From Liolophura sinensis (Eukaryota > Mollusca > Polyplacophora > Chitonida > Chitonidae), in contig NC_088296.1 of assembly GCF_032854445.1 (NCBI RefSeq), positions 11,690,706 through 11,754,705 of the forward strand: 64,000 nt of DNA, written 5' to 3'. The first letter of the stretch is position 1, and each line of letters begins with the position of its first letter. The notes under the pieces are model-generated. The model did not search any database and was not told the origin of the DNA. It saw nothing but the letters and a program-made list of their open reading frames with translations. Shown piece by piece: positions 48,880 to 58,367 of this stretch. The position numbers were made by a program, and so were the translations under genes.

Positions 48880-49455
48880 GTTCTGCATCACATCACAACT
48901 CAATTGGTCACGTTTGGAAATCTGATGGAAGCCAGTGTTCATATCTAAGTTGATCAAAACCCACACCACAGCTCAAAGGGTATGAACTTTAGTGATGTTT
49001 GGTAAAATGTTGTTTGATGACTGCCAGACTGTAAGTTGTTCTAACTCAGATCACAACTCAGTGGCTGTCAGCTTTGGTAGTGTTTAGTAGTCATACTGGA
49101 AGTGAAAGTCCACTTGTAAGCTGTTTCAACTCAGATCACAACTCAGTGGATATCAGTTTTTGTGGTGCTTGGTTGTTACAATTGAAGTGAAAGTCCACTT
49201 CCAAGTTGTTCCAATGCAGATCACAACTCAGTGGATATCAGTTTTTGTGGTGCTTGGTTGTTACAATTGAAGTGAAAATCCACTTCTAAGTTGTTCCATC
49301 TCAGATCACAACTCAGTGGATATCAGTTTTTGTGGTGCTTGGTTGTTACAATTGAAGTGAAAATCCACTTCTAAGTTGTTCTAACTCAGGTCACAACTCA
49401 GTGGATGTCAGCTTTGGTGGTGTTTGGTAGTTTGATGGAAGCCAGGCCACCAAAT
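48880..49455. repeat. 85-bp minisatellite repeating the SV2 stop-codon region
   Basis: Four well-preserved units start at 49,134, 49,219, 49,304 and 49,389, exactly 85 bp apart; older degenerate units extend left to about 48,880. The 49,389 unit is the real end of the SV2 coding sequence plus 3' flank. On the minus strand other units still read CCAAGCACCACAAAAACTGA then TATCCACTGA, a mutated copy of the last codons (Pro-Asn-Thr-Thr-Lys-Ala-Asp-Ile-His-stop). GATGGAAGCCAG, from the exon, recurs near 48,925. Confidence 0.87.
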
Positions 49456-49581
49456 GTCAACATCGATGCCACAAGCAACAATGGCACTGCACAGTGGACA
49501 TCAACCAACAGGCCAAACACCTGGTTACCTAGGATAGCCCCTGTCCTACCAAACACTGACTGTAAACCAAATGCAGTTGAC
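49398..49581 (-). CDS. SV2-like transporter, last coding exon
   Basis: Acceptor TTGGTTTCAG; the exon begins at 49,581 with the third base of an arginine codon (AG|G), then 60 codons and TGA at 49,398-49,400. It encodes the last two membrane segments: STAFGLQSVFGRTGAILGN is the helix carrying the conserved TAFG motif after ELFPTAVR, followed by QVFGLLVDVHCAVPLLLVAS and LTFGGLASIKLPNTT. The Leu-Pro-x-Thr end corresponds to the LPET tail of vertebrate SV2. This locates the C-terminus and shows that the gene ends here. The 3' UTR overlaps an 85-bp tandem array. Confidence 0.92.
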
Positions 49582-49722
49582 CTGAAACCAATTCAACAGG
49601 AAAGATGTTATTTCCTCAATCAGTTCATACATGTAAAACACCTCACATTTAGGCTTGTTCATCCGACTCATGGTGTAGGCCACACTGATGAATTGCTTAC
49701 TTCAGTACAACATAGATTTGGT

Positions 49723-49988
49723 TTATGTAATTACTTTACTGATGTTTCATGCCCTACTCAAGAATATTTCACTTATATGATGGCAGCCAGCATTATGGTG
49801 GGAGGAAACCGGGCACAGCCCAGGGAAACCCACGACCATCCGCAGGTTGCTGGCAGACTTTCCCACTTACGGCCCGAGAAGAAGCCGGCATGAGCTGGAC
49901 TTGAACTTACAGCGACTGCACTGGTGAGAGGCTCTCGTTTCATTACGCTCCGATAACGCGCTAACCAAATGAGCCAAGGAGGCCCCAC
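49723..49988 (-). mobile_element. SINE family A, full length, with TSD
   Basis: Reversed, from near GTAATTACTTTACTGATGTT to CCAAATGAGCCAAGGAGGCC. TAGATTTGGT lies at 49,713-49,722 and again directly after the head. The A-rich tail has decayed. Confidence 0.88.
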
Positions 49989-50122
49989 TTAGATTTGGTA
50001 ACTTGACTACCACAAAGCTCTCCTGTAGGATACATATGAATCCAAAACTGAAGTCAACAATTTGGTCCTTTACACACAGCATCAACAATGGAACAACCCC
50101 AGCTCAATACATGCAGTCAGTA

Positions 50123-50348
50123 CCCTAAATGACCTAAAATTTTGCACAGAAAAATGCATTTTTATAATGTAATAAAAATGCATAAATAAATGTAATAAAA
50201 TATCAGTTTAGGTGCTGAGACCTATATTTGTCCATTAGGATATCATCTTATCATCCAATCCAACCTTAAAGCACGTTTATATAAGGACTCTCAGAAAATC
50301 AGGAAAAATGAGCAAGTTTGTCATGGATGAAATTTTAGGTCATTTGCA
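50123..50348. mobile_element. MITE family 2, third copy
   Basis: CCCTAAATGACCTAAAATTT at the left and GAAATTTTAGGTCATTTGCA at the right; the interior ATATCATCTTATCATCCAAT and GGACTCTCAGAAAATCAGG matches the copies at 29,093 and 35,106. Confidence 0.75.
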
Positions 50349-50575
50349 TTACTTATTGAGATACCACCTTGAACATTTATCTTAGAAATTTTAGGTCATT
50401 TGCAGTACTTATTGAGATACCACCTTGAACATTTATCTTAGAAATTTTAGGTCATTTGCATTACTTATTGAGATACCACCTTGAACATTTATCTTAGAAA
50501 TTTTAGGTCATTTGCAATACTTATTGAGATACCACCTTGAACATTTAGCTTAGAAATTTTAGGTCATTTGTAATA
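50329..50575. repeat. 57-bp array grown from a MITE end
   Basis: Four copies of GAAATTTTAGGTCATTTGCA, TTACTTATTGAGATACCACC and TTGAACATTTATCTTA. The first half of the unit is the right terminal repeat of the adjacent MITE; the second half is flanking DNA. Confidence 0.88.
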
Positions 50576-50663
50576 CTAAGTCCTGAATTTTTGTAATTTA
50601 AAAAAAAATTTAGCTGGCTGAATCTATATGTGTGTCTTTGATTGTTATTTTTGCACAAAATTT

Positions 50664-50870
50664 AAGTCCTTGAACAGATTCGGCTATATAATAAAAAAGG
50701 TCATTGTGAAGTGTTTTGTACATTATGGAGTGGTAATGTACTTGCCCAGGTTGTGTTGGAACTCCACATTGGACTCGGTGCCTGCGGTGTCTCGTCCAAT
50801 ACGGATTTTCAACACAACGTGGACTCGTACAATACCAATCCACAATGTACACAACACTTCACAATAACCT
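50664..50870. mobile_element. MITE family 3 (GTGAAGTGTTTTGTACATT), copy 1
   Basis: AGGTCATTGTGAAGTGTTTT and GTACATTATGGAGTGGTA on the left are answered in reverse by CCACAATGTACACAACACTT and CACAATAACCT on the right. The outer segment AAGTCCTTGAACAGATTCGG at 50,664 is shared with the copy at 55,451-55,640, so the element is longer than the TIR pair. Confidence 0.78.
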
Positions 50871-50934
50871 AATACTATTGACAAGAATTGCCAGCATGTC
50901 ATCAGTTATATAGCTCAATTGATTGAAAGGTTAC

Positions 50935-51094
50935 CTGACAGCAGTGGGGAATAGCTCCGCCCCCAAAACGTCCAGTGAGTTCCAGCCTACAGTGCTGACC
51001 GCACCAAAGAGACAAGCCACCAACAAGTTCTGTGTTTTGTTGTGGACAAACAGGATGAAGAAGACACATCCGCCTGAGACAACCATACTGGAGG
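50935..51094 (-). CDS. SV2-like transporter, penultimate coding exon
   Basis: 160 nt: 2 nt completing an alanine codon, 52 codons, then AG of the split arginine; donor AG|GTAACC. It encodes two membrane segments: SSMVVSGGCVFFILFV, and VACLFGAVSTVGWNSLDVLG followed by AELFPTAVR. The W-N-x-L-D-V-L then E-L-[FY]-P order is, from memory, characteristic of SV2 and distinguishes it from SVOP or sugar transporters. The acceptor TGTTGTATTTTTCAG and the first ~30 coding bases are the seed unit of the 56-bp array on its upstream side. Confidence 0.93.
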
Positions 51095-53880
51095 CTGAAA
51101 AATACAACATTCACAGTTAGACGCGCCACCCAAGACAACCATACTGGAGGCTGAAACATACAACATGCATAGTTACACCCGCCACCCAAGACAACCAAAC
51201 CTGAGGCTGAAACATACAACATGCACAGTTAGACGCGCCACCCAAGACAACCATACTGGAGGCTGAAACATACAACATGTACAGTTAGACTTGCCACCCA
51301 AGACAACCATACTGGATGCTGAAAAATACAACATGCACAGTTAGACGCGCCACCCAAGACAACCATACTGGAGGCTGAAAAATACAACATGCACAGTTAG
51401 ACGCGCCACCCAAGACAACCATACTGGAGGCTGAAACATACAACATGCACAGTTAGATGCGCCACCCAAGACAACCATACTGGAGCCTGAAACATACAAC
51501 ATGCACAGTTAGACGCGCCACCCAAGACAACCATACTGGAGGCTGAAAAATACAACATGCACAGTTAGACGCGCCACCCAAGACAACCATACTGGAGGCT
51601 GAAACATACAACATGCACAGTTAGATGCGCCACCCAAGACAACCATACTGAAGGTTGAAACATACAACATGCACAGTTAGACGTGCCACCCAAGACAACC
51701 ATACTGGAGGCTGAAAAATACAACATGCACAGTTAGATAGATCCACCTGAGACAACCATACTGGATGCTGAAACATACAACATGCACAGTTAGACGCGCC
51801 ACCCAAGACAACCATACTGGAGCCTGAAAAATACAACATGCACAGTTAGATAGATCCACCTGAGACAACCATACTGGATGCTGAAACATACAACATGCAC
51901 AGTTAGACGCGCCACCCAAGACAACCATACTGGAGGCTGAAAAATACAACATGCACAGTTAGACGCGCCACCCAAGACAACCATACTGGAGGCTGAAACA
52001 TACAACAAGCACAGTTAGATGCGCCACCCAAGACAACCATACTGAAGGTTGAAACATACAACATGCACAGTTAGATGCGCCACCCAAGACAACCATACTG
52101 GAGGCTGAAAAATACAACATGCACAGTTAGATAGATCCACCTGAGACAACCATACTGGAGACTGAAACATACAACATGCACAGTTAGACGCATCCACCTG
52201 AGACAACCATACTGGATGCTGAAACATACAACATTCATGATTAAAAGTGCCACCCAAGACAACCATACTGGAGGCTGAAACATACAACATGCATAGTTAG
52301 ATGGATCCACCCAAGACAACCATACTGGAGGCTGAAACATACAACATTCACAGTCAGACGCACCACCCAAGATGACAATAATGGAGGCTGAAACACACAG
52401 CATGCACAGTTAGACACATCCGCCCGAGGCAACCGTACTGGAGGCTGAAACATACAACATTCATGATTAAAAGTGCCACCCAAGACAACCATACTGGAGG
52501 CTGAAACATACAACATTCACAGTCAGACGCGCCACCCAAGACAACCATACTGGAGGCTGAAAAATACAACATGCACAGTTAGATGCGCCACCCAAGACAA
52601 CCATACTGGAGGCTGAAACATGCAACATGCACAGTTAGACGCGCCACCCAAGACAACCATACTGGAGCCTGAAAAGTACAACATGCACAGTTAGATGCGC
52701 CACCCAAGACAACCATACTGGAGGCTGAAACATACAACATGCATAGTTAGACGCGCCACCCAAGACAACCATACTGGAGGCTGAAAAATACAACATGCAC
52801 AGTTAGACGCGCCACCCAAGACAACCATACTGGAGGCTGAAACATACAACATTCACAGTCAGACGCGCCACCCAAGACAACCATACTGGAGGCTGAAAAA
52901 TACAACATGCACAGTTAGATGCGCCACCCAAGACAACCATACTGGAGGCTGAAACATGCAACATGCACAGTTAGACGCGCCACCCAAGACAACCATACTG
53001 GAGCCTGAAAAGTACAACATGCACAGTTAGATGCACCACCCAAGACAACCATACTGGAGGCTGAAACATACAACATGCATAGTTAGACGCGCCACCCAAG
53101 ACAACCATACTGGAGGCTGAAAAATACAACATGCACAGTTAGACGCGCCACCCAAGACAACCATACTGGAGGCTGAAACATACAACATGCACAGTTAGAT
53201 AGATCCACCTGAGACAACCATACTGGAGGCTGAAACATACAACATGCACAGTTAGACGCGCCACCCAAGACAACCATACTGAAGGTTGAAACATACAACA
53301 TGCACAGTTAGACGTGCCACCCAAGACAACCATACTGGAGGCTGAAAAATACAACATGCACAGTTAGATGCGCCACCCAAGACAACCCTTCTGGAGGCTG
53401 AAACTTACAGTATGCAGAGTTAGACACGCCACCCAAGACAACCATACTGGAGGCTGAAACTTACAACATGCACAGTTAGACACATCCACCTGAGACAACC
53501 ATACTGGATGCTGAAACATACAACATTCATGATTAAAAGTGCCACCAAAGACAACCATACTGGAGGCTGAAACATACAACATGCACAGTTAGATGGATCC
53601 ACCTAAGACAACCATACTGGAGGCTGAAACATACAACATGCACAGCTAGACACGCCACCCAAGACAACCATACTGGAGGCTGAAGCTTACAATATGCACA
53701 GTTAGATGGATCCACCTAAGACAACCATACTGGAGGCTGAAACATACAACATGCACAGTTAGACACGCCACCCAAGACAATCATACTGGAGCCTGAAACA
53801 TACAACATGCACAGTTAGACGCGCCACCCAAGACAACCATATTCGAGGCTGAAACTTACAACATGCACAGACACATCCAA
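51069..53880. repeat. 56-bp minisatellite (~50 copies) built from an SV2 3' splice site and exon start
   Basis: The unit is 56 bp (a few are 57), containing CCACCCAAGACAACCATACT, GGAGGCTGAAACATACAACA and TGCACAGTTAGACGCG. On the minus strand each unit reads TGTTGTATKTTTCAG|CCTCCAGTATGGTTGTCT, essentially the real acceptor and first 18 coding bases of the exon starting at 51,094. Variants (AGATAGATCCACCTGAG; GATTAAAAGTGCC) form blocks that themselves recur, showing higher-order duplication. 56 is 2 modulo 3, so runs of about three units look like open frames of 60-110 codons and then meet TAA. Confidence 0.95.
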
Positions 53881-54292
53881 CAGAGACAACTATAGTCCAG
53901 GTCAAAACATACAACATGCTTTTCTATGCTATACAAAATAAAATACATGTGAAATAGATTTTCTTTCCACTTAATTTTAACTAAAATCCACAAACCAATG
54001 CTGGAATGAAAAAAAAAAATTCAAGTACAAAATTGGTGTAAATGAACTACTTTTTTGGTCTAATATGTATACAAATTGATTCTATATGAGAGCAATTTCA
54101 AATTAGCGTCAGCTGTTCTTCAGATGATGGCAGACAAATAAAATGGCTGACATACCCTCACATATTGAGACTTTCATTTGACACCTTTTTTTTTTTAAAT
54201 ATGAAATCCCAAAGCCTTGAGATAAACAACTGACGACGTCATTAAAATTTGGGACCATGAAGAGCATATTTTCCGTTTTCTCAGGCACCCAC
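53881..54292 (-). other. SV2-like intron, donor-proximal part
   Basis: Between the 56-bp array and the donor GTGGGTGCCT at 54,292. AT-rich with A and T runs; no element recognised. Confidence 0.7.
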
Positions 54293-54534
54293 CTAACAGG
54301 CCCTTTCTTCCAATTTTATCCATGAGAAATATGGTGAGAAGATTTCCGGGTAAGTTTGACGCTGCCGTCAGAAATCCTGACAAATACACCCAGTCGTCAG
54401 GGAGATGGCAGGTGATGTTGGTTTCCACGGTGATGTTGGGTGCGGTGGTGTTGAGACCGACGTCGCAAGGCGAGCCACCGTTCTTCTCGATACGAGAAAA
54501 TATCTCTGGGAACCAGAGCCACAACCCGTAATAC
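54293..54534 (-). CDS. SV2-like transporter, luminal-loop exon
   Basis: 242 nt: 1 nt of a split glycine, 80 codons, 1 nt of a split alanine. It starts YYGLWLWFPEIFSRIE, the end of transmembrane helix 7 and its conserved W-F-P motif. A ~35-residue luminal loop follows with two cysteines and three N-glycosylation sequons (NTT, NIT, NIT), then helix 8 LSGFLTAASNLPGNLLTIFL and the MFS loop motif MDKIGRK. Vertebrate SV2A-C carry a much longer pentapeptide-repeat domain here; this one is short. The frame across both junctions is consistent, which supports the model strongly. Confidence 0.95.
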
Positions 54535-54613
54535 CTGAACAAAGGGAGATAACAAATATGTCATAGACAATAAAATCCATTTATTTATTTCACTGGTATT
54601 TAACGTGGCACTC

Positions 54614-54788
54614 TAATTCCTCAATTTATGAACATTTATAATTGGATTTTGTAGACAAAACTACAAAAGGTGCATTGGTCAGCTTCTGGTCTTCATAAAA
54701 AGTATAATTTTGTCAGTCTACACAGAACAATGCCTTCAAAATACGCTTGAACACCTTGCAAACATGTGCAAACGGGTTGAAGAATTAC
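54614..54788. mobile_element. MITE family 1 copy beside a SINE insertion
   Basis: TAATTCCTCAATTTATGAAC at the left, AACGGGTTGAAGAATTAC at the right, interior CAGCTTCTGGTCTTCATAAA and AATGCCTTCAAAATACGC. A SINE starts 2-3 bp beyond the right TIR. Confidence 0.78.
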
Positions 54789-54790
54789 TG

Positions 54791-55055
54791 TATTTATTTG
54801 ATTTATTTGATTGGTGTTTTACACCGTACTCAAGAATATTTCACTTATACGAGAGCGGCATTATGGCAGGAGGAAACTGGCCAGACCTCGGCAGAAACCC
54901 ACGACCATCCGCAGGTTGCTGGCAGACCTTCCCACGTACGGCCGGAAAGGGAGCCAGCATTAGCTGGACTTCAACTCACAGAGACCGCATTGGTGACAGG
55001 CCTTTGGGTCATTACGCTGTGCTAGCACGCTAACCAACTGGGCCACAGAGGCCCC
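54791..55055 (-). mobile_element. SINE family A, full length
   Basis: Reversed from TATTTATTTGATTTATTTGA to CCAACTGGGCCACAGAGGCCCC, flanked by AGAATTACTGTA on the left and AGAATTATAGTA on the right, an imperfect TSD. Confidence 0.9.
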
Positions 55056-55450
55056 AGAATTATAGTACATACACTGTAAATACTATAGCTTGAACCTGGT
55101 TGAAGTCACAGGAAATGTTATACAATGTGTTCACACTGTATGTGGCCGCCATAATGGAAGATAACCCTTAACTATATAATTTCAAACCAGAAGCAACAAA
55201 TCTACATCGATTTCACAATACAATAACTTTATGTGGCAAAAATATAAGCCAAAAAAAATAAATAAATAAATAAATAAACACTGATAAATATGATCAAAAG
55301 GATAAATATTTTACTGGTATTTTACGTGGTTCATCAATATACTTCTGCAAACGGAGGCAACCTTGTCGTTTGAAGCCAGTGACAATAAACCTACATATAG
55401 GCACTGGTATATTTATGAAACTTACGAACTGATATTGATTCATTTTTATT

Positions 55451-55640
55451 AGGTTATTGTGAAGTGTTTCGTACATTATGGAGTGGTATACAAGTCCATG
55501 TTCCGTTGAAAATCTGGATTTTTTTGAAAATCTGGATTTTCAACACAACACAACATAGCTGAGTACAATACCACCCCATAATGTACAAAGCACTTCACAG
55601 TGGCCTATTTATTATGTAGCTCAACCTGTCCAAGGACTTT
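55451..55640. mobile_element. MITE family 3, copy 2 (opposite orientation)
   Basis: AGGTTATTGTGAAGTGTTTC and GTACATTATGGAGTGGTATA answered by ACCACCCCATAATGTACAAA and GCACTTCACAGTGG. The outer TAGCTCAACCTGTCCAAGGA is the reverse complement of the outer segment of copy 1. Confidence 0.78.
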
Positions 55641-56128
55641 CATCTCCCGGACAAATAACGGCCAGGGCTACATTTCCAGATTTAGCTGACTTGGAATGGA
55701 GGATATTTTTTTGATCTCCCTGTTCTGATCTGGTAACGCAGTCTGCGTCCGGTGATTAAAAATTCCTAGGTCGTTTTTGACCTTCGCAATAGTATTTTGT
55801 TGAAATTAGAAATCGACAAATAACGAAATTTATTCTTCAGCCAACAGTTCAGCCCTGTCAACGTTTGCAGAAACGTGGCGAGCAAACGATACACACCGCA
55901 GCGCCCCCAAATGCCGCAGCATATTAAGTTACCTCCCTTAATTGCTTCTGTACAATATGAAAATAATATGACTCTCCAGGATTCAATATCGCTCCAAGTA
56001 CGGGAAGGTCACATGGTGCAATATGACTGATTTCATTGGACCTCGTTTATAGCTATGTAATGATGAGTGGTATTACCCTGTCAAGTGGGAAGCAAATGTA
56101 GAACTTCCAGAAGAATTCAAATAATTAC

Positions 56129-56217
56129 CCGAAAGATAAAGTGAAGTTGATAACAAGAATGACGATGGTTCTCCCTGCCATGGGTTTCCTGAATAGTCTG
56201 ACTGTTGTGGTCAGCAT
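56129..56217 (-). CDS. SV2-like transporter, helix 7 exon
   Basis: 89 nt: 29 codons from ATG (internal Met, not a start) plus GG of a split glycine. Acceptor TTTGTTTGCAG, donor GG|GTAATT. It encodes MLTTTVRLFRKPMAGRT, the end of the central cytoplasmic loop, then the first part of helix 7, IVILVINFTLSFG, which joins YYGLW in the next exon. Vertebrate SV2 has M-S-F-S-Y-Y-G-L at the same place. The acceptor is immediately preceded, on the transcript, by the ~36-bp array at 56,225-56,545. Confidence 0.93.
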
Positions 56218-56224
56218 CTGCAAA

Positions 56225-56545
56225 CAAATAAAAAGTTATTGTAAATGATAAAAAATTATACTGTAAAAAAAGGTTACTGTAAATGATAAAAAAGATACTG
56301 TAAAAGTTACTGTAAATGATAAAAAAATGATACTGTAAAAAACCCTTCCTGTAAATGATAAAAAATGATACTGTAAAAAGGTTACTGTAAATGATAAAAA
56401 ATGATACTGTAAAAAAAGTTACTGTAAATGATTAAAAAAAAATGATACTGTAAAAAAAAGTTACTGTAAATGATAAAAAATGATACTGTAAAAAAAGTTA
56501 CTGTAAATGATAAAAAAAAAATGATACTGTAAAAATGTTTCTGTA
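56225..56545. repeat. ~36-bp array of AG-ended pyrimidine tracts abutting an SV2 acceptor
   Basis: About nine irregular units of GTTACTGTAAATGATAAAAA and ATGATACTGTAAAAAA. On the minus strand each carries two acceptor-like strings, CTTTTTTTACAG and ATCATTTACAG, and the array ends about 8 bp from the true acceptor at 56,218. Confidence 0.9.
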
Positions 56546-56755
56546 AATCCTCAACCTTTTTAATCACCGAAACACCTTTTTCAATGAAATTTATGCATAC
56601 AATTATTTTGACAATGACACCAAAGAGGACTTGTTTGTGTCAATAAGGATGCAGGTCTCATAAAACTGTGTGGATTATTTCTCTACACCCCATAGTTCTA
56701 TAAAACTGCTTAAAAATATTTGTTGCAAAGGTTACTGAAAACGTTGAAGAATTAA
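56543..56755. mobile_element. MITE family 1, diverged interior
   Basis: TAAATCCTCAACCTTTTTAA on the left and AACGTTGAAGAATTAAC on the right. The interior is longer than in other copies (ACTTGTTTGTGTCAATAAGG). Confidence 0.62.
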
Positions 56756-57775
56756 CGTACAGTCACTAAAATGAATTTTCACTTTTGTTAGCAGGAATTT
56801 TAGTGCCAGGGAAAGAAAAACGAAAGACACAAAATGTACTCAGAAAGCTGAAGTCATAAATTTATTGATTTATTTATTTGACTACAGTTCAATGCCATAC
56901 AGTTAAAAGTACATATGAAGTTTTTAACTTGTACCACAGTCGTTAGTCTCTGGTTGACGATGTGATGGGTTGAATCGAGACCTGTGTATTGTATTACCAT
57001 GTGATTTAAGAAATAACGAAGGGTGTTGGAGGGTGGGGGTGGGGGGTAACCAACACCAAATCACCCTCCAAAGAGTGACCTTAAATTGACTAAATTAAAT
57101 TATAAATATAATTTTATAACAATATAAATTAATCAGAGGAAACAAGACGGAAAATATGTTTTGGTAAAATTCTTAGAACAATCTGTGACATCAGCTGTGA
57201 ATCTTATGACCAAGTCATCAATAATATTAAAGTATTAGTTAAATTGAAACTGACTGCATCAAATCAGTTTTTTTTTAATCCAGAAAGCTGTGCAAACATT
57301 TTATTTATCACTTAGGTCATTCTAAATCAAATGATGTTAAATACTTTTTTTGAAAAAATCTTAATTTCCGATGGGGGAAAAAAAGTCAATTTGCACCTAA
57401 TTGTTGGAATTTACATAACTACCGAATGAAGCAAACATGGACATACAGAAATTCAGAGGCACCTGTCAATGTAGCAGAATATTCATTCAGGAGTCAACGT
57501 GAAATCATACACTGTATGCGTGCCAAGGGAAGTAACTAACTGAATGCAAAAAAAAAGACAATGGGGGTGACCTCCCTTGATTCACCATAAGGCTGTAAAA
57601 CTTGAACTCATATTTATATACATGTATGTATAGATGTTCAATTGTTATTTTTTTAAACCTAATTCATGATCATGGAAACAACAGCCATGGGTATTTCTTG
57701 TCAGTTTGAGTGGAAACAAAGTTTTACAGTTCGATGAGCTACACATAACAGAAATATGCAATATCACAGCAGTAC

Positions 57776-57883
57776 CTGTTTTGTTGCGATCCAGTATCTT
57801 GCGCAGCAGTTTAAGTTTCGAGGAAGGACATCATCCCTCTTCGATTTCTCATCCTCATCTCCACTCAGAGTCACAAAGGTATA
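57776..57883 (-). CDS. SV2-like transporter, cytoplasmic-loop exon 2
   Basis: 108 nt, 36 codons in phase 0 on both sides; acceptor ATCTTTTCAG, donor CAG|GTACTG. The peptide YTFVTLSGDEDEKSKRDD then VLPRNLNCCARYWIATKQ is hydrophilic, with an acidic-basic cluster, and lies between helices 6 and 7 on the cytosolic side. This loop is poorly conserved in the family, so assignment rests on phase, position and the adjoining exons. Confidence 0.88.
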
Positions 57884-58188
57884 CTGAAAAGATTTTTGAT
57901 TTCAGAAGCCAATGACTGACACCTATGTCAGTAAATTACTATACCAATACAGTGTTTGAAGGTTCTTGAGTACATTCTAAAATAAATAAATAAAACACAG
58001 TGCTCGAGTTCTAATGCAACACCAATTTTGAATTGTGTTTTACAGGCTCTTAAAAAATCCAAAAATAAAATAAAAATTAAAATTTTTATTTTGTCCAGTA
58101 TCTTTTTTTTAAAATGATTTTCATGTTTTTGTAGACTTTTCAATCATGTATGTACTGAACAGGAAAAATGAGCATCGTTGTGTAAGCA

Positions 58189-58241
58189 AAATACTCTTGA
58201 GTACGACGTGAAAAACCAATCAAATAAATAAATAAAAAAAT
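58189..58241 (+). mobile_element. SINE family A 3' fragment
   Basis: AATACTCTTGAGTACGACGT and the AATA tail only. Confidence 0.83.
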
Positions 58242-58367
58242 CAACAGGAAACATGGCCACGGTAATCCACGTTTTCCACAAATTAGGTGATTTTCAAGTT
58301 CTTGTTTTTATTTCTCTATCCTCTATTCTGTCCGTCAAACAACAACTGTACAATGGCAAATACTTAC

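Larger units (their letters stand above)
36551..49397. other. Intergenic region between MCC and the SV2-like gene
   Basis: Both genes are on the minus strand, so this is MCC's upstream side and SV2's downstream side. It holds SINE copies, a family B SINE fragment, minisatellites at 43.4-44.4, 45.9-46.6, 47.2-47.6 and 47.8-49.4 kb, and AT-rich sequence. 39,335-40,400 and 42,000-43,420 hold nothing I recognise apart from a decayed family 2 MITE near 40,020-40,160 and a short possible ORF at 42,787. Confidence 0.65.
49582..50934 (-). other. SV2-like intron, penultimate to last exon
   Basis: Holds a TSD-flanked SINE (49,723-49,988), a family 2 MITE (50,123-50,348), a 57-bp array that extends from the MITE end (50,329-50,575) and a family 3 MITE (50,664-50,870). 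Confidence 0.85.
54535..56128 (-). other. SV2-like intron with MITEs and SINE
   Basis: Contains a family 1 MITE (54,614-54,788), a SINE inserted at its end (54,791-55,055) and a family 3 MITE (55,451-55,640). 55,650-56,128 has no recognised feature. Confidence 0.85.

Noticed and set aside
49405-49893. A 162-codon plus-strand frame
   Set aside because: It is the antisense of the last SV2-like exon continued into a reversed SINE.
51621-53715. Many 60-110-codon minus-strand frames (WLSWVARLTVHVV, ASSMVVLGG)
   Set aside because: Tandem copies of the splice acceptor and exon start. Only the last copy is joined to a real exon, and each run ends at TAA after about three units.
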